A stretch of DNA of 50,324 nucleotides, from assembly GCA_021464525.1 (NCBI GenBank), contig JADRCO010000135.1:1-50324 (forward strand), written 5' to 3'. The DNA comes from Rhizophagus sp. LPA8_4_AMF (Eukaryota; Glomeromycota; Glomeromycetes; Glomerales; Glomeraceae). Positions 14,380-24,416 of the stretch are shown one piece after another; within the stretch, counting starts at the first letter, position 1, and every line of letters starts with the position of its first letter. The translations under genes and the position numbers were made by a program. Below the pieces are notes generated by a model. It was not told the DNA's origin and did not search any database. It saw only the letters and a program-made list of their open reading frames with translations.

Positions 14380-14515
14380 GGGGATCCGTTACAAAATCTC
14401 AAATGTCAAAATCCCGAATGGTACGAAATCCTGAAAAATTGGCCGGCATTAAGCATAATGCTGCCCGGTTCAGGATTTTCAGGATTATGAGTTTCGGGAT
14501 TTCGTAGCAGACCCA
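14380..14515. mobile_element. MITE with AGTAATA target duplication
   Basis: About 136 bp flanked by direct repeats AGTAATA (14373-14379 and 14516-14522). Ends are inverted (GGGGATCCGTTACAAAATC against GGGTCTGCTACGAAATC). An inner inverted repeat, AATCCTGAAAAATTGGCCGG against CCCGGTTCAGGATTTTCAGG, makes it a strong hairpin and markedly GC-richer than the array. It lies in an array intron. Confidence 0.7.
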
Positions 14516-14944
14516 AGTAATAGAAATACAAATACATATAACTTACACCCTGTAATATGATTAATTATTAATTAATTAAATATAAATATTACTACAAAGA
14601 TATACATAAAATTAAATGTATAACTTACAGTCTAATTATTATTTAAATAAAAATACAATTAGTATATGTTAAATGTAAAATATTAAGTAAGTATAAATTA
14701 TAAAGGATCAAATAACTTACCATCTATAATTTAAATAATTAATTAAATAAAAATTTGTTAATTGAATATTATGTAAGATACAGTAAAAAATAAATAAAAT
14801 GATAACTTACTAACTGTAATTTTATTAATAATTTAATTATAAAATATAACAAATAAGTAATTCAACTATTAATCAAATTATAATCTATTATTGACTTACG
14901 ATCTGGAATATTTAAAAAAAAATATATAGTTAGTTTAGATCCTA

Positions 14945-15085
14945 CAAGTAAAATTTCACCCCACGTGGTCGGTGACAAATAATTGGGATGTGAAAAAAAT
15001 ATTTTTCCCACTAAAAAAAATTCTAAAGTCCACAGGGGCGTGACAAATGATCTAAGTCACGTAAGGTGGAAACTCTGTCATACAC
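14945..15085. mobile_element. foldback element in the 5' intron of the kinase gene
   Basis: Inverted pieces TTTCACCCCACGTGG and TTTCCACCTTACGTGAC face each other, and an inner pair GGTGACAAAT / ATTTGTCACG does the same. The GGTGACAAATCACC motif recurs in the element at 32468-32690. It is probably a non-autonomous element that enlarged the intron between the candidate exon 15164-15190 and the first triplet microexon. Confidence 0.45.
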
Positions 15086-15163
15086 GTGATCGCCAGCCAA
15101 TAAAATCGCAATCTTTTCACCGGTGTAGTATTGCAGCTTGTTGAGCTGCTATATTATATTTAC

Positions 15164-15301
15164 CTTTAGATTCCTTAGTACTTGTTGAAACTAGTTTTAA
15201 TATATCAGATATTGCAAATTTGTATTAAAATTTTAGAATAATTCTAATTTGCGTGAAATATTCATGCTGTGTTTTTTACCTTCGACATTACTGTGAGACA
15301 T
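15164..15301 (-). CDS. candidate first two exons of the microexon kinase gene
   Basis: ATG at 15301-15299 opens MSHSNVE and ends in phase 1 at a possible donor GTAAAA (exon 15301-15280). After an 89-nt interval ending ACTAG, exon 15190-15164 encodes VSTSTKESK and again ends in phase 1 at GTAAAT. Both exons fit the phase-1 pattern of the microexon array, so that after the next intron (15163-14903, enlarged by a foldback element) the frame runs into LNDWFERIDYFEK. This start is inferred. Donors here are weaker than in the array, and reading on through the second donor meets a stop within 16 codons. An upstream start elsewhere is possible. Confidence 0.4.
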
Positions 15302-17682
15302 TATTTTATAATTTCTTCCTAAAAAAATAGCGTGTATAAATTTTCTTTTGTTTAATATGGGTATATATAGTTGTTTGGGGTAATATATTTATGCGAAATG
15401 CAGATGGCAAATATTCAGGAGAATGTATTACAGAATATTATTGTATGTGTAATTATTTTGATCACGAAACACGAAAGTATCGAACATTCGGACTTCGGAC
15501 TCTCCCGGTGCATCATCTTGATTCGTCCCTCATTATGCGAGTCAGATCCGTTGCACAGGTCAAGAAAGATACATTTGCATCACGAACACAAAAATAACAT
15601 GCACGACAAAAATAACTACAAAAAGAGGGAACGAAAACAACTATTTTGTCAGAAGCGTAAAATCTTCAGTATTTTAGACGTGTGAATAACAAGTATTAAC
15701 ATTTCTAAATGAACCAATACTTTATATTGGTTATAAGTAACTTTCGAATACGGTATATGATAAGTCCTTTTTTTAGATATCTTTGACAGCTTGTTCAATT
15801 TTGCTGAGCGAAGGATCACTCAAATAAATCGACGATAAGATAGTATATTCGAGAGATAATGTTATATGAACAATAAAGAAACTAAAAAAATATATAGAAA
15901 AAGTAACTTATTAGTATATAAAAAAAACTTGAAATGGACGTCGAATTTTCTAGTATCTTTTATTAAATTTTTTACATTAACATCGTGATCCGATTTCATA
16001 ATTATACGAATTTTCTGAATTTCTTGGTCACATCACTAACTTGTAATATTAAAACAAGGAGTAAATCTCGAAAATTTGAGATTTTCAAAATTTGTTAAAT
16101 ATTAATTACACTAGGGAAACGGGAATCGTTACTAAGTCTGAAGTGTTTTTTTGTTGTATACTGTCATGTGCTGAATAGACGTAAAAGTTTATTATAAAGA
16201 CAGAGGACGCAAATATAAAAATGGGTCAAGAACGATACATTTGCGTCACTGGACATGTCTCCTGTCGATCCCGCCTAATCTGATGGTATGATTCTTGATA
16301 CACATATATTTATTCTTATATTTTTATATCAAGAATGACATTTTTACCGGACGGACATCCGGATATTGCATATATATTGTTGTATCAACTTGCATAATAT
16401 TATATAGTCCTTCGTTACACTTCGGACTAAATAACAAAGCAAATAAGTAATAATATTAATAATAAAAATTGACCAATCACATTTATTATCCTTAAATAAT
16501 TATTCTTCTTTAGGTATTCAACAATTTTGATTTATTGCATTCAGATAATAATACAACCCTAACTTATTTATAGTCACACATACGTTGTTTAAAGATGATA
16601 GTAACGTTTGATCAGGGTCCCTGAATATGAAAATTTTTTATGCTGTATAGTGAACTCCCGTCTGAAAAATTACCGAAGTGCGCAGTAAAATTTTACGACA
16701 TCGGCAGAAATTTTTTTGTATTGTACAACATATGTACATTCAAATCTATTACAAAATGTACGACTATTTGTATTATTCTATTCGTATATTTTTTGCAAAA
16801 ACCTATGAGTAATAGTGAAATTATGATATGTGGATATTCTAAAATTTTCCTCAATGCCAATCAGTAGTAAATTCAAGTGCAATTTTTTAATAAAGTGGAA
16901 CCTGGTTTTTTTAATTGAAAAAATTCCTGTATCATTTTTAATTAAACATAATCAGATTCTGGATTTTTAATCCAATTATTATATAATAATTTTATCTTGT
17001 TGAAAGTGTACAATGAACTTTCTTTATTATGAGCTAAGTATACAACGAATCTTTTTGCTACAAATTGAGTGTGCGATACGACAGCTTTTTTCTTAGACAA
17101 CGACAACAGTAGCAACACGTGATCATATAAAAAGGAAATTCGTACCACAGTAGGGTCCAAGTTTTAATTAAACGTGATTTTATCGAAAACAATGGAGAAT
17201 TTAACGGGGGATCACCATCATTCGAGGGCATCGTACACGTATACATAAACATATATATGTAAGAACTTTATTTCCAGCTGATTTTATTCAATTATTAAGA
17301 CTTTTTATTTCATTTCATTTATACGATGATTAAGAAATTTTTAATAATTGCAAATTACGATGATGATATTGTGGAAAAACATTTATAATTAGACTAGTCG
17401 TATATTGTATATCATAAAAATCACCTTCCGTTTGACTTTTTGTTTCTTTAGATGTAAATACGAAAATTAGATTTACTAAGAAATATGGAATATTATAAAA
17501 TAAAAATTTTTATATAATACTTACAGTAATAAATATATACTTTCTTACGCCTTTAGAATATAATTAAGAAATAAATGAACACATTACTATTCTTCAAAAT
17601 TAACTATTTCATTATCATCAAAATCATTCGCATGCTCATCACAAACATCAATATGATTAAATATTATCATCCAGTATGATCC
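15302..17682. other. intergenic with one MITE
   Basis: No gene can be supported. Open frames at 15371-15685, 16640-16867 and 16942-17252 are short, low in complexity and lack domains or good start context. 16111-16440 is a MITE, listed separately. The stretch 15480-15530 contains CATTCGGACTTCGGACTCTC, which resembles a fragment of the same MITE family. Confidence 0.5.
16111..16440. mobile_element. MITE, AGTCTGAAG family, copy 2
   Basis: The left end is CTAGGGAAACGGGAATC then TAAGTCTGAAGTG, and the right end is CGTTACACTTCGGACT, an inverted match. About 330 bp, no transposase. It is the longest of the three family members in the window. Confidence 0.6.
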
Positions 17683-17934
17683 TTAATCCATGCCTACGTT
17701 AAAAACAAAATAAGGTAAGTTTCGCAAAGAAACTTACCGTTTCCAAACTCCAATACCATATTCGAAAACCCTGAGATCTATAAGAGAAAAAATCAAAGAG
17801 ATGTTAAGAACGCTTCTAATAATAATAAAAATAAAAGTGTTCAAAGTTACGAAACTTACCATTTCGGCGTTCCAGTGTCCCTGAACCCGAAAAACATAAC
17901 AGATAATAAGAAAAATAATAAAGTTTCGCAACAC
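17683..17934 (-). CDS. candidate small secreted peptide, three exons
   Basis: Exon 17934-17860 encodes MLRNFIIFLIICYVFRVQG then HWNAEM. This looks like a signal peptide: one basic residue, a hydrophobic core and a small residue before the likely cleavage site. It ends at ATG|GTAAGTTTC. Exon 17777-17738 follows CTTATAG and continues in frame as ISGFSNMVLEFGN, ending at a second GTAAGTTTC donor. A third exon from 17693 gives GMD and a TAA at 17685-17683. The product would be 41 residues. The second intron is only 44 nt and its donor lies in a perfect hairpin, so it may be retained. Without splicing, a 66-codon frame runs through the first intron. No family is recognised. Small secreted proteins are common candidate effectors in these fungi, but that role is a guess. 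Confidence 0.45.
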
Positions 17935-20688
17935 TCATTCACCCATTGGCCATTGCGATAAATCTGTCAAAGATAAAATTTAATTAATTAGCTTGCATTT
18001 GACGTAACAGGTAAATCATATATTAATTCATTCAAACATTTAGTTACATAAATGAGTTCGTGATATTTACCAATAATATAATTTTACTTTGTTTGAGCAA
18101 GTGGTTTGCATATACAAGTTTAATGAGAACTATAGGTTTAATCTTATTAGCCGTTGCAATCAAAAGTGAGCGAACATGATTACTGTAGATTATATAATAA
18201 AATATTTAAGCAAATTTGCATGGAATGTTAATCATAACGAGTGAATTAGAATTCTTATTACCTTTTTTCTTCTACTTTATATATCTTCCTTAAATTCCTA
18301 ATGTAAAAAAATTCGAATTTTTTTATGCTTATATCAAAATAAACAATCTCTTACAGGTTCGATGTTTCGATAATTGAGTCATATAGAATGTGAGAGAGGT
18401 ATTTGGGTATTGTTTTTCAAAAATCATAGAACAGTGAAGTATCTAAAAGGAACTCGAGTATCTGTTATAATGACTCGTCTCTTTTAACGAACGTCCATTA
18501 CTCCAGGTTGAAATTCATTGAAACATAATTTAAAACAATATTCAAATTGCCCTTTGTGAAATTAATAAGCATTATACGGTATGTCAATCCTTGAATTACG
18601 TTATTCAAGTACGTGAATAAAATAATTAATTATTAGGAAACCGACTTTGAGAATTATCATTTTTTTGAAAGAAAAATTATAAGTTTACTTACTTTTACTG
18701 AATTATTTGGAAAACAACGAAAGAATTTGCTGATCATCAAAAGTCACTACGCCACAAAAAAATTAAAATCGATACTGATAAAATCAAAAAATTTTTTTGT
18801 GATATGACGATTGTTTTCCCCAAAAAAAATTCATTTTTTCATAAAATGCATAAAATGGAAATATTAAAAAAGCAAAAATAATTATTTTGTTTTGAGAAAT
18901 AATTTACCTAAATTTGATTTTGTATTGATTATTTAATTTCTTTGATAAGATTGATAAGAGAGACCCATACTTCATTTGGGTTGATTTGAATTTTTAATTT
19001 TTTTTTTTATCTGTATAAAAAGATCATGTCAAATGATCAATTCTGATACGCCAATATTCCTGAAATGTAAACATTCTTATTCTTTTTATATTAATAAAAT
19101 TGTCATTTAGAACCTGCTAGAATCATCAAATGACGAGATTTTTGATAGTTTGCTTTTTTGTTTATGTTGAAAAAAAAATAATTTAACCATTTTTTTTAAT
19201 AAAATCAAAAAAAAAATTCTTGGCATGTTTCACACGACTTAAAAATTTATAATTCTTTATAATAACGACACAAAAATAGTTACTTTAATCCTTATTAATT
19301 GTTCCTTTTACAGAATTTCATTACCTGAATAAGTTGCATTCAATATATCCTTCGATGGTCATATGTTCCCCTTGTGTTCGATTTGGAATTCTTTTTAGAA
19401 TCCTAGAATAAACTAATGGAACCTCTTTACCATACACAGTTTTAAAACGAAAAAGGAAACCAGAATTTAACTTACACGTGACTTCCTGGCCGGAATTATG
19501 AATTATGCATTAATTGTGCCATACGGCATTATAAAATTGAACGCGTGACGGTGATGATGATCGCATCACGAGTTCAGGACTATAGATCTTTATTACTGTA
19601 AAAAAATCGTTATCTCCACTCATCAGTTATTCATGCTTGCAATGTTTACGTGAGAAAATATTTCATGATAATCTATTTATGAGATAATACTTTTGGGGGA
19701 GACCCGAGTAAATCATATATTGTGTCGCAAAGATTATGACAAATTTTTTTCATTAAAAATGAAATTATTTTCTCATTGAATCACCAATTAAAAAGATTAT
19801 TCTTTCATAATTTTTATATCTATTGAATTTTGATCATAAATAATAATAATTATAAAAATTTCTTTATTATATAATCTAATATATTTAATATAAAATGTAT
19901 TTTATGCGCGCAAAAAATATTTAATTGATACATTCCCATTTTTCTTTCTTTAAAGATCTGTTTAATGGATTCATTCCGCATATAAATAAATTACTAATTT
20001 TGGACTAGCACAATCTTATTTTTTTTAATAGGAATTACGTTCTTAAAAACAACAAAGAGAATTTTTCTTACACATGTGAAAAAAAAAGATAAGGATTCCA
20101 TAGAATTCATGTGTAAGTAAAGATTTCTAAAAATATTTTGATCATTTATCAATTTTAATGAGTCCAATTAAAGTATAATTAATGGATTGATAACAAAGTG
20201 TTTTTTTTTTTGTGTAAATTAGAAAGATATTTCATCGATAAGATTTGTTTTCATTTTATTATAAATAGACAAAGAATAAACTTTCGACTTTCTTCAGTTT
20301 CCTAAGCAAATGTCAAATGAGTGAAAGGGTCCTTGGGAGTCTACCGTTCAAGGCCGTGGGGTCTACCGGTCAAGACCGTGGGGAGTCAAACAATAATAAT
20401 TCGAAATAACTGGTAAATCGAGAACGGGATTGGGAAACTACCGCTCGATAGCTCGCTCGATGCCCTTGATAATCCACAAGTCCACGACAGCTGCCAGAAC
20501 CAAGATAACTACGGCTGGTCCGGGTTACGGATTATGGAAGTACTTCTCATATTACTTCCTGACTTCTTACGGCTCTTCAACTCCACTTTTTTTTCATGGT
20601 AAACTGGTTACTTGGAAGGACAGAAGAAACAAAAAAATAAGATTAACTTTTAAGTAAATTGTAAAAAACTATTAAGTTTAATGCCAAA
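17935..20688. other. intergenic; duplicated block and a GC-richer patch
   Basis: No gene is supported. About 19265-20290 matches 1575-2150 in order and may be the old 5' flank of the GMC remnant. 20330-20610 is clearly less AT-rich than its surroundings. It begins with a direct repeat, TCTACCGTTCAAGGCCGTGG then TCTACCGGTCAAGACCGTGG, and includes a 75-codon frame (20430-20657) with no recognised domain. Confidence 0.45.
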
Positions 20689-20910
20689 ATGGCATTTTTT
20701 TTTTATCTTCACAAAATAAGATCAATAAAGTTTTTTTTGATATTTGAATTATTTACTTTTATTTATAATAAAAATAATATATACAATGTATTACTTTTGT
20801 TCTTTGCTTTAAACTTTGATGTGAAATTTGCTAATGTTCATTCTCAGAATTTTCAATATAATCATAATTTACGTTTTTTATCTGGTGCACCAGCTGTGCA
20901 ATTAGGTTTC
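20689..20910 (+). pseudogene. possible signal-peptide exon of the GMC remnant
   Basis: An 89-codon frame begins MAFFFYLHKIRSIKFFL and contains NVLLLFFALNFDVKFANVHSQ then NFQYNHNLRFLSGAPAVQLG. The hydrophobic stretch followed by a hydrophilic run resembles the secreted N-terminus expected before the FAD-binding domain. The dinucleotide-binding motif itself was not found between here and 22596, so the link to the remnant downstream is inferred from position and orientation only. Confidence 0.3.
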
Positions 20911-22595
20911 CGAAAAATCGTCTCCTGTATTAACTGTTTTATATGCCTTTTTTTTTAACGATTCTGACCCATATTAGGCATATTAGGAAATGTAAAATAA
21001 GAAAAAAATGTTGATTCGTTTTATATTTCATATTTTCACAACCTAAATCACGAAAATTGTCGAATCTATTATATGATTGCGGAATTTTTTAAGATATAAC
21101 GGAAATACTCGGACAAAATTTTTTTACAGATGCACGTGTTTAAATATTAACGTATGATTTGGAACGATGATCTTGTACGGTTGTACCCGCTAAAAAATAC
21201 TGGGTTAAAAAAACAACGAGTCAAATTTGGTAAAAGATCATTCTAACCCTATCAATTGATTTTATTTATTATTTTTAAAGTTTTGCAAATCGTCGGATTA
21301 ATTAATTATATTATTTTTAGTTTGTCTTCTATGCGGTAGAAATATCGTAAGTACGTAACTAAGCCAAATTTAACGTACTTAACTTGGTTGAAAATAATAG
21401 AGATATAGTGCAAGTTGTTTAACTTCTGCTAATTGTCCACAACGAAATTTTTGAATATTTTATGAAAACGAAGACAATATCACAGAATTTATTTCTAGAG
21501 TTATTGTTTCATTACAAAATTCTACATCAATAATAAATAATTCATGAAATACGACCGGTATGTCTTAATAAATTTTTTTTTTTTTTTTCAGATATTAATA
21601 TCTTTGTTCCTAATATTTTACGTTAACGAACTTATGTTATTAGGAAATTTCGTTAGATAATAAGTTTTAATGATCTCTCAATTTTAAAGAAATAGATAAA
21701 TCTTATGGATCTTTGAGAAATAGATTTCAAGGCTTTTGATTTTTTTTGTCCAAATATTACTTCCATGATTATTCAGAAATTTTGAAGGGAGAGACGATTT
21801 GGTGGGGACTGGGAAGCGGAGACACTAATTACTTCATAAAAATGATAAATGATTAAAGAATGATGATTATCCTTTAAATGGTCAAATGGCCAGTTAATGA
21901 CCAAGATTTTCATCATACTAAATTTTCGATTTCGTAACTTCATATTGTAATGAACCGGGCTTTTATGCAGTGTTCGGTACTATTATATTTTTTCTAATAT
22001 TTAAATTCGAATTACTAAATACTATCAAAAATTGTTATCTACAAAAATCTGTATTTTGGTTATAAACACGTTATATTTGCGTGCGTTTATACTATTTTGT
22101 TCATTTAGACTTTTAAAGGTTAGAGCGAAAATACAAAACTTGTTTAAATTAATGGATTAACCATTTAGCTTTTTAATCCAAAGTTTGTTAATCAAAAATA
22201 CTTGATCCGAAACAACTCAGTTTTACTCGTGACAAGAAAGTATTCTATGGAAACATTATTGGTAGAACTTATAATATTAATAAATAGAAACTTATTTATT
22301 ATATTTCTTATTTTTTTACACTAAAAAAAATTTTTTTTTTTTCTTTTTTTTTGGATTTTTGATAAAAAAAATGTCACCAGGTTTAAAAACGAAATTAGAT
22401 AAAGAAGTAAAAGAAAATTCATCTTTGGTTAGAGGGCATTCATAATCGAAATCATCAACAAACGTTTAAAAAGACCAATGAATGATTTATAAATACTTCA
22501 AATTTGAAAGCTGTTTAGAATCTCTTTTTTTTGCTGATTAAAGTAACGAAAATTTCAGTTTTATATTCATGATCTAAATGTTATGATTTCTTTAG
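20911..22595. other. no recognisable feature
   Basis: AT-rich DNA with homopolymer runs. No GMC block, repeat with clear ends or convincing exon was found. It may contain degraded parts of the GMC remnant, including the missing FAD-binding region. Confidence 0.4.
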
Positions 22596-24416
22596 ACGAG
22601 GTCAAAAAGTTGATTACGATCTTTGGGCTGCTCAAGGTCCTGAATACAAAATTTGGGATTATGATCATTGTCTTGAGGGTTAGTATCAAATACATTTTAT
22701 TTTTTCCAATTTTGTAATTTTGTTTACGAATTTTGTTTTTTTTTTAAAACCATACATATATTTAATAAAAGCTTTTAAAACGGTTGAAAATATTGCGCGT
22801 AAAAGTTCTGGTGAAGAATTTAAAAATTATCATGGGTTCAATGGTTTACTTTACGTACAAGATAGTTCAAGTGATAGCTTTGATATTATAAGTGATGTTT
22901 TCAAAGTCACAAAAAATCTTGGAATTCTATCTTCATAATAACGATTTCAATGGTGTTAGACAAAATGGAGTATGAGAATATCAGGTAATAAAATGAAGTT
23001 AATCTTAAACGTGTTTATTATTTAAATTATTAATTAATTTAAAATATAATATACGATGAAAGATGGAAAAGCGCTTTTCGTTGGCTGATGGCTATCTGAC
23101 TGATGCATTAAAAAAAGTCGAGACTTATCTCCCTTCGAAATCATTCGAAATATGATATCCTTGTGGATTAGCGCGATGATGTTGCAAAATTCGTGGCAAT
23201 TAATGTTAAATCATTGAATATTATTGGGATGAAGATGAAAATCTTGCAATTAGCGTGAAGTATCTTTATGACGGTAGAGTCCATGAATCTTTTATTGCTC
23301 CAAAGGGCGAAGTGATTATATGTGGTTGTGCTGTTAATAGTACTCAGGTAATAATTTAAAATATAGATTTTGTAATAAACCAACAAGCTAATGATGGTAT
23401 TTGATACATTTAAAAAAAATTTTAAATGCTCTTTGGAATCAAACCAAAAATAATTTGAAAGAAAGAATATCAAAGTTTGTCAGTCGGACGGATCATCCTT
23501 CATGTTGCATTACCGCCACTGCCAAAGTTTCCGTTTCAAATAGTACAAATACTACTCAATGATTGCATTACTCGATTAATAGTTTGGAGCTTAGAATGTT
23601 TTATAAAAATGATATTAAAGGAAAGTTCCTAATCAAAACCATTTCTTTGATGAGCGTCCTGATGTATAATTTTATGGTAAGCTAATGTCTGATATACTAT
23701 TTTTTTTATAAATATTGTTAAATTTATAATTTTATAGCGAGTACGAATCTACTCGATTCCGCTGTTATTGCTCATACTAAATACTTACCTTGTTGTCAGT
23801 TCTTAATATTTCATCAAGTGATTACGTGGCTCTAATCCATTTATACATTTTATACATCCAAAAATATTTCTAATGAAAAACCTGAAGATTTATATAGTAT
23901 TGATGTCTTAAACTACCACGTGAAATTTTTTAAACAACTTTCATTAAGTACTGTTTGGGGCGTGAAAGATATTTGATTTGATGTAGATAAAGAGATGAGC
24001 GATGAAGAGTGGGAACAATATATTCAATATATTCGTAAAATGATAAGTTTGATAAATTGGATTAATCAACTATTGAAGATAAGTCGATTTATTGAGGTCC
24101 TTTGTGTATAAAAAATATTTACACATGATATATTCGACAAAAATACACTTACTTAATTTTCTATACTATTATATCTTTTCTTTCTCTTATTCTAGTCATA
24201 CCCATCATTCCATCCATGCAGCATTGTGAAAATGGAATCAGAATCTCAGGGAGGATGTGCTAATCATCTTCCAAGTTTATGGAACCAAAAATCTCCGATT
24301 TGCTGATGCTTCAATTTTTCCAACTATTCCAACTGGTACCTTAGTGCTCGCTCCTACTGCTATGGTTGCATGGAAAGCGTGTAGATTAATTAAAAAGATT
24401 ATAAAAATATAGCTTA
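22596..24416 (+). pseudogene. GMC oxidoreductase, decayed paralogue
   Basis: Successive GMC blocks appear in order but in shifting frames. An exon after TTTAG reads RGQKVDYDLWAAQGPEYKIW then DYDHCLE (22596-22679). Next come KTVENIARKSS..EFKNYHG.NGLLYVQD (22770-22938), DFNGVRQNGV followed by an in-frame stop, RFSLADGYLTDALKK, VKYLYDGRVHESFIAPKGEV then IICGCAVNSTQ (to 23346), SDEEWEQYIQYIRK near 24000, a remnant of the His block near 24195, and FADASIFPTIPTGT near 24300. The C-terminal block corresponds to 1-147, but a lost base near 24395 shifts the final codons. Several stops and frame changes across the length show it is not functional. Introns keep recognisable GT-AG ends. Confidence 0.8.

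Larger units (their letters stand above)
4851..14903 (-). repeat. array of ~99 triplet microexons separated by short introns
   Basis: Read on the minus strand, about 99 units each show a 3' splice site (usually TTATAG or AATATAG), a tiny exon, and a donor (usually GTAAGTT). By eye 95 exons are 3 nt. The exceptions are 1 nt (4856), 6 nt (5336-5341 and 9484-9489) and 5 nt (12747-12751). Units recur every 65-115 bp, mean near 95 bp without insertions. Many introns have an AAACTAAT- or AAATTAAT-like branch site and T-rich runs. Intron bodies have diverged but junctions have not: only the unit at 6836-6838 lacks AG, and nearly all donors are GTAAG or GTAAA (GTGAG at 8681, GTATG at 8871, GTAAC at 14214). 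Joined in the kinase phase, units 12653 to 4856 give ~82 codons without a stop: hydrophobic TLGVIVVGSVIVFAGLV and ACLAVTSFLGFAWLAYYI, then KRRSK. Splicing is inferred, not observed. Confidence 0.8.

Noticed and set aside
4851-14903. Array as a plain AT satellite or a CRISPR-like repeat
   Set aside because: Repeat bodies are too diverged for a recent satellite while the splice junctions are kept. Nothing resembles spacers of constant length between identical repeats, and the context is eukaryotic.
4851-14903. Reading the triplets in phase 0, one triplet as one codon
   Set aside because: This phase is also nearly open (one TAA at 5814-5816) and Leu-rich, but it does not connect to the kinase exon, which needs phase 1 upstream. 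The remaining phase has many TGA codons.
14903-15121. Exon running on from VSTSTKESK through GKYNIAAQQAAILHR to a GTGAAA donor
   Set aside because: It would end in phase 2 and put stops into the first triplets. The phase-1 donor GTAAAT is preferred, though not proven.
15371-15685. Two overlapping plus-strand ORFs of 104 and 68 codons
   Set aside because: No domain, and they overlap a MITE-like fragment (CTTCGGACT). Probably chance.
16942-17252. Two short minus-strand ORFs
   Set aside because: Low complexity, no splice support, no recognised motif.
23168-23473. 101-codon minus-strand ORF
   Set aside because: It lies antisense to the GMC remnant, whose plus-strand similarity explains the sequence.
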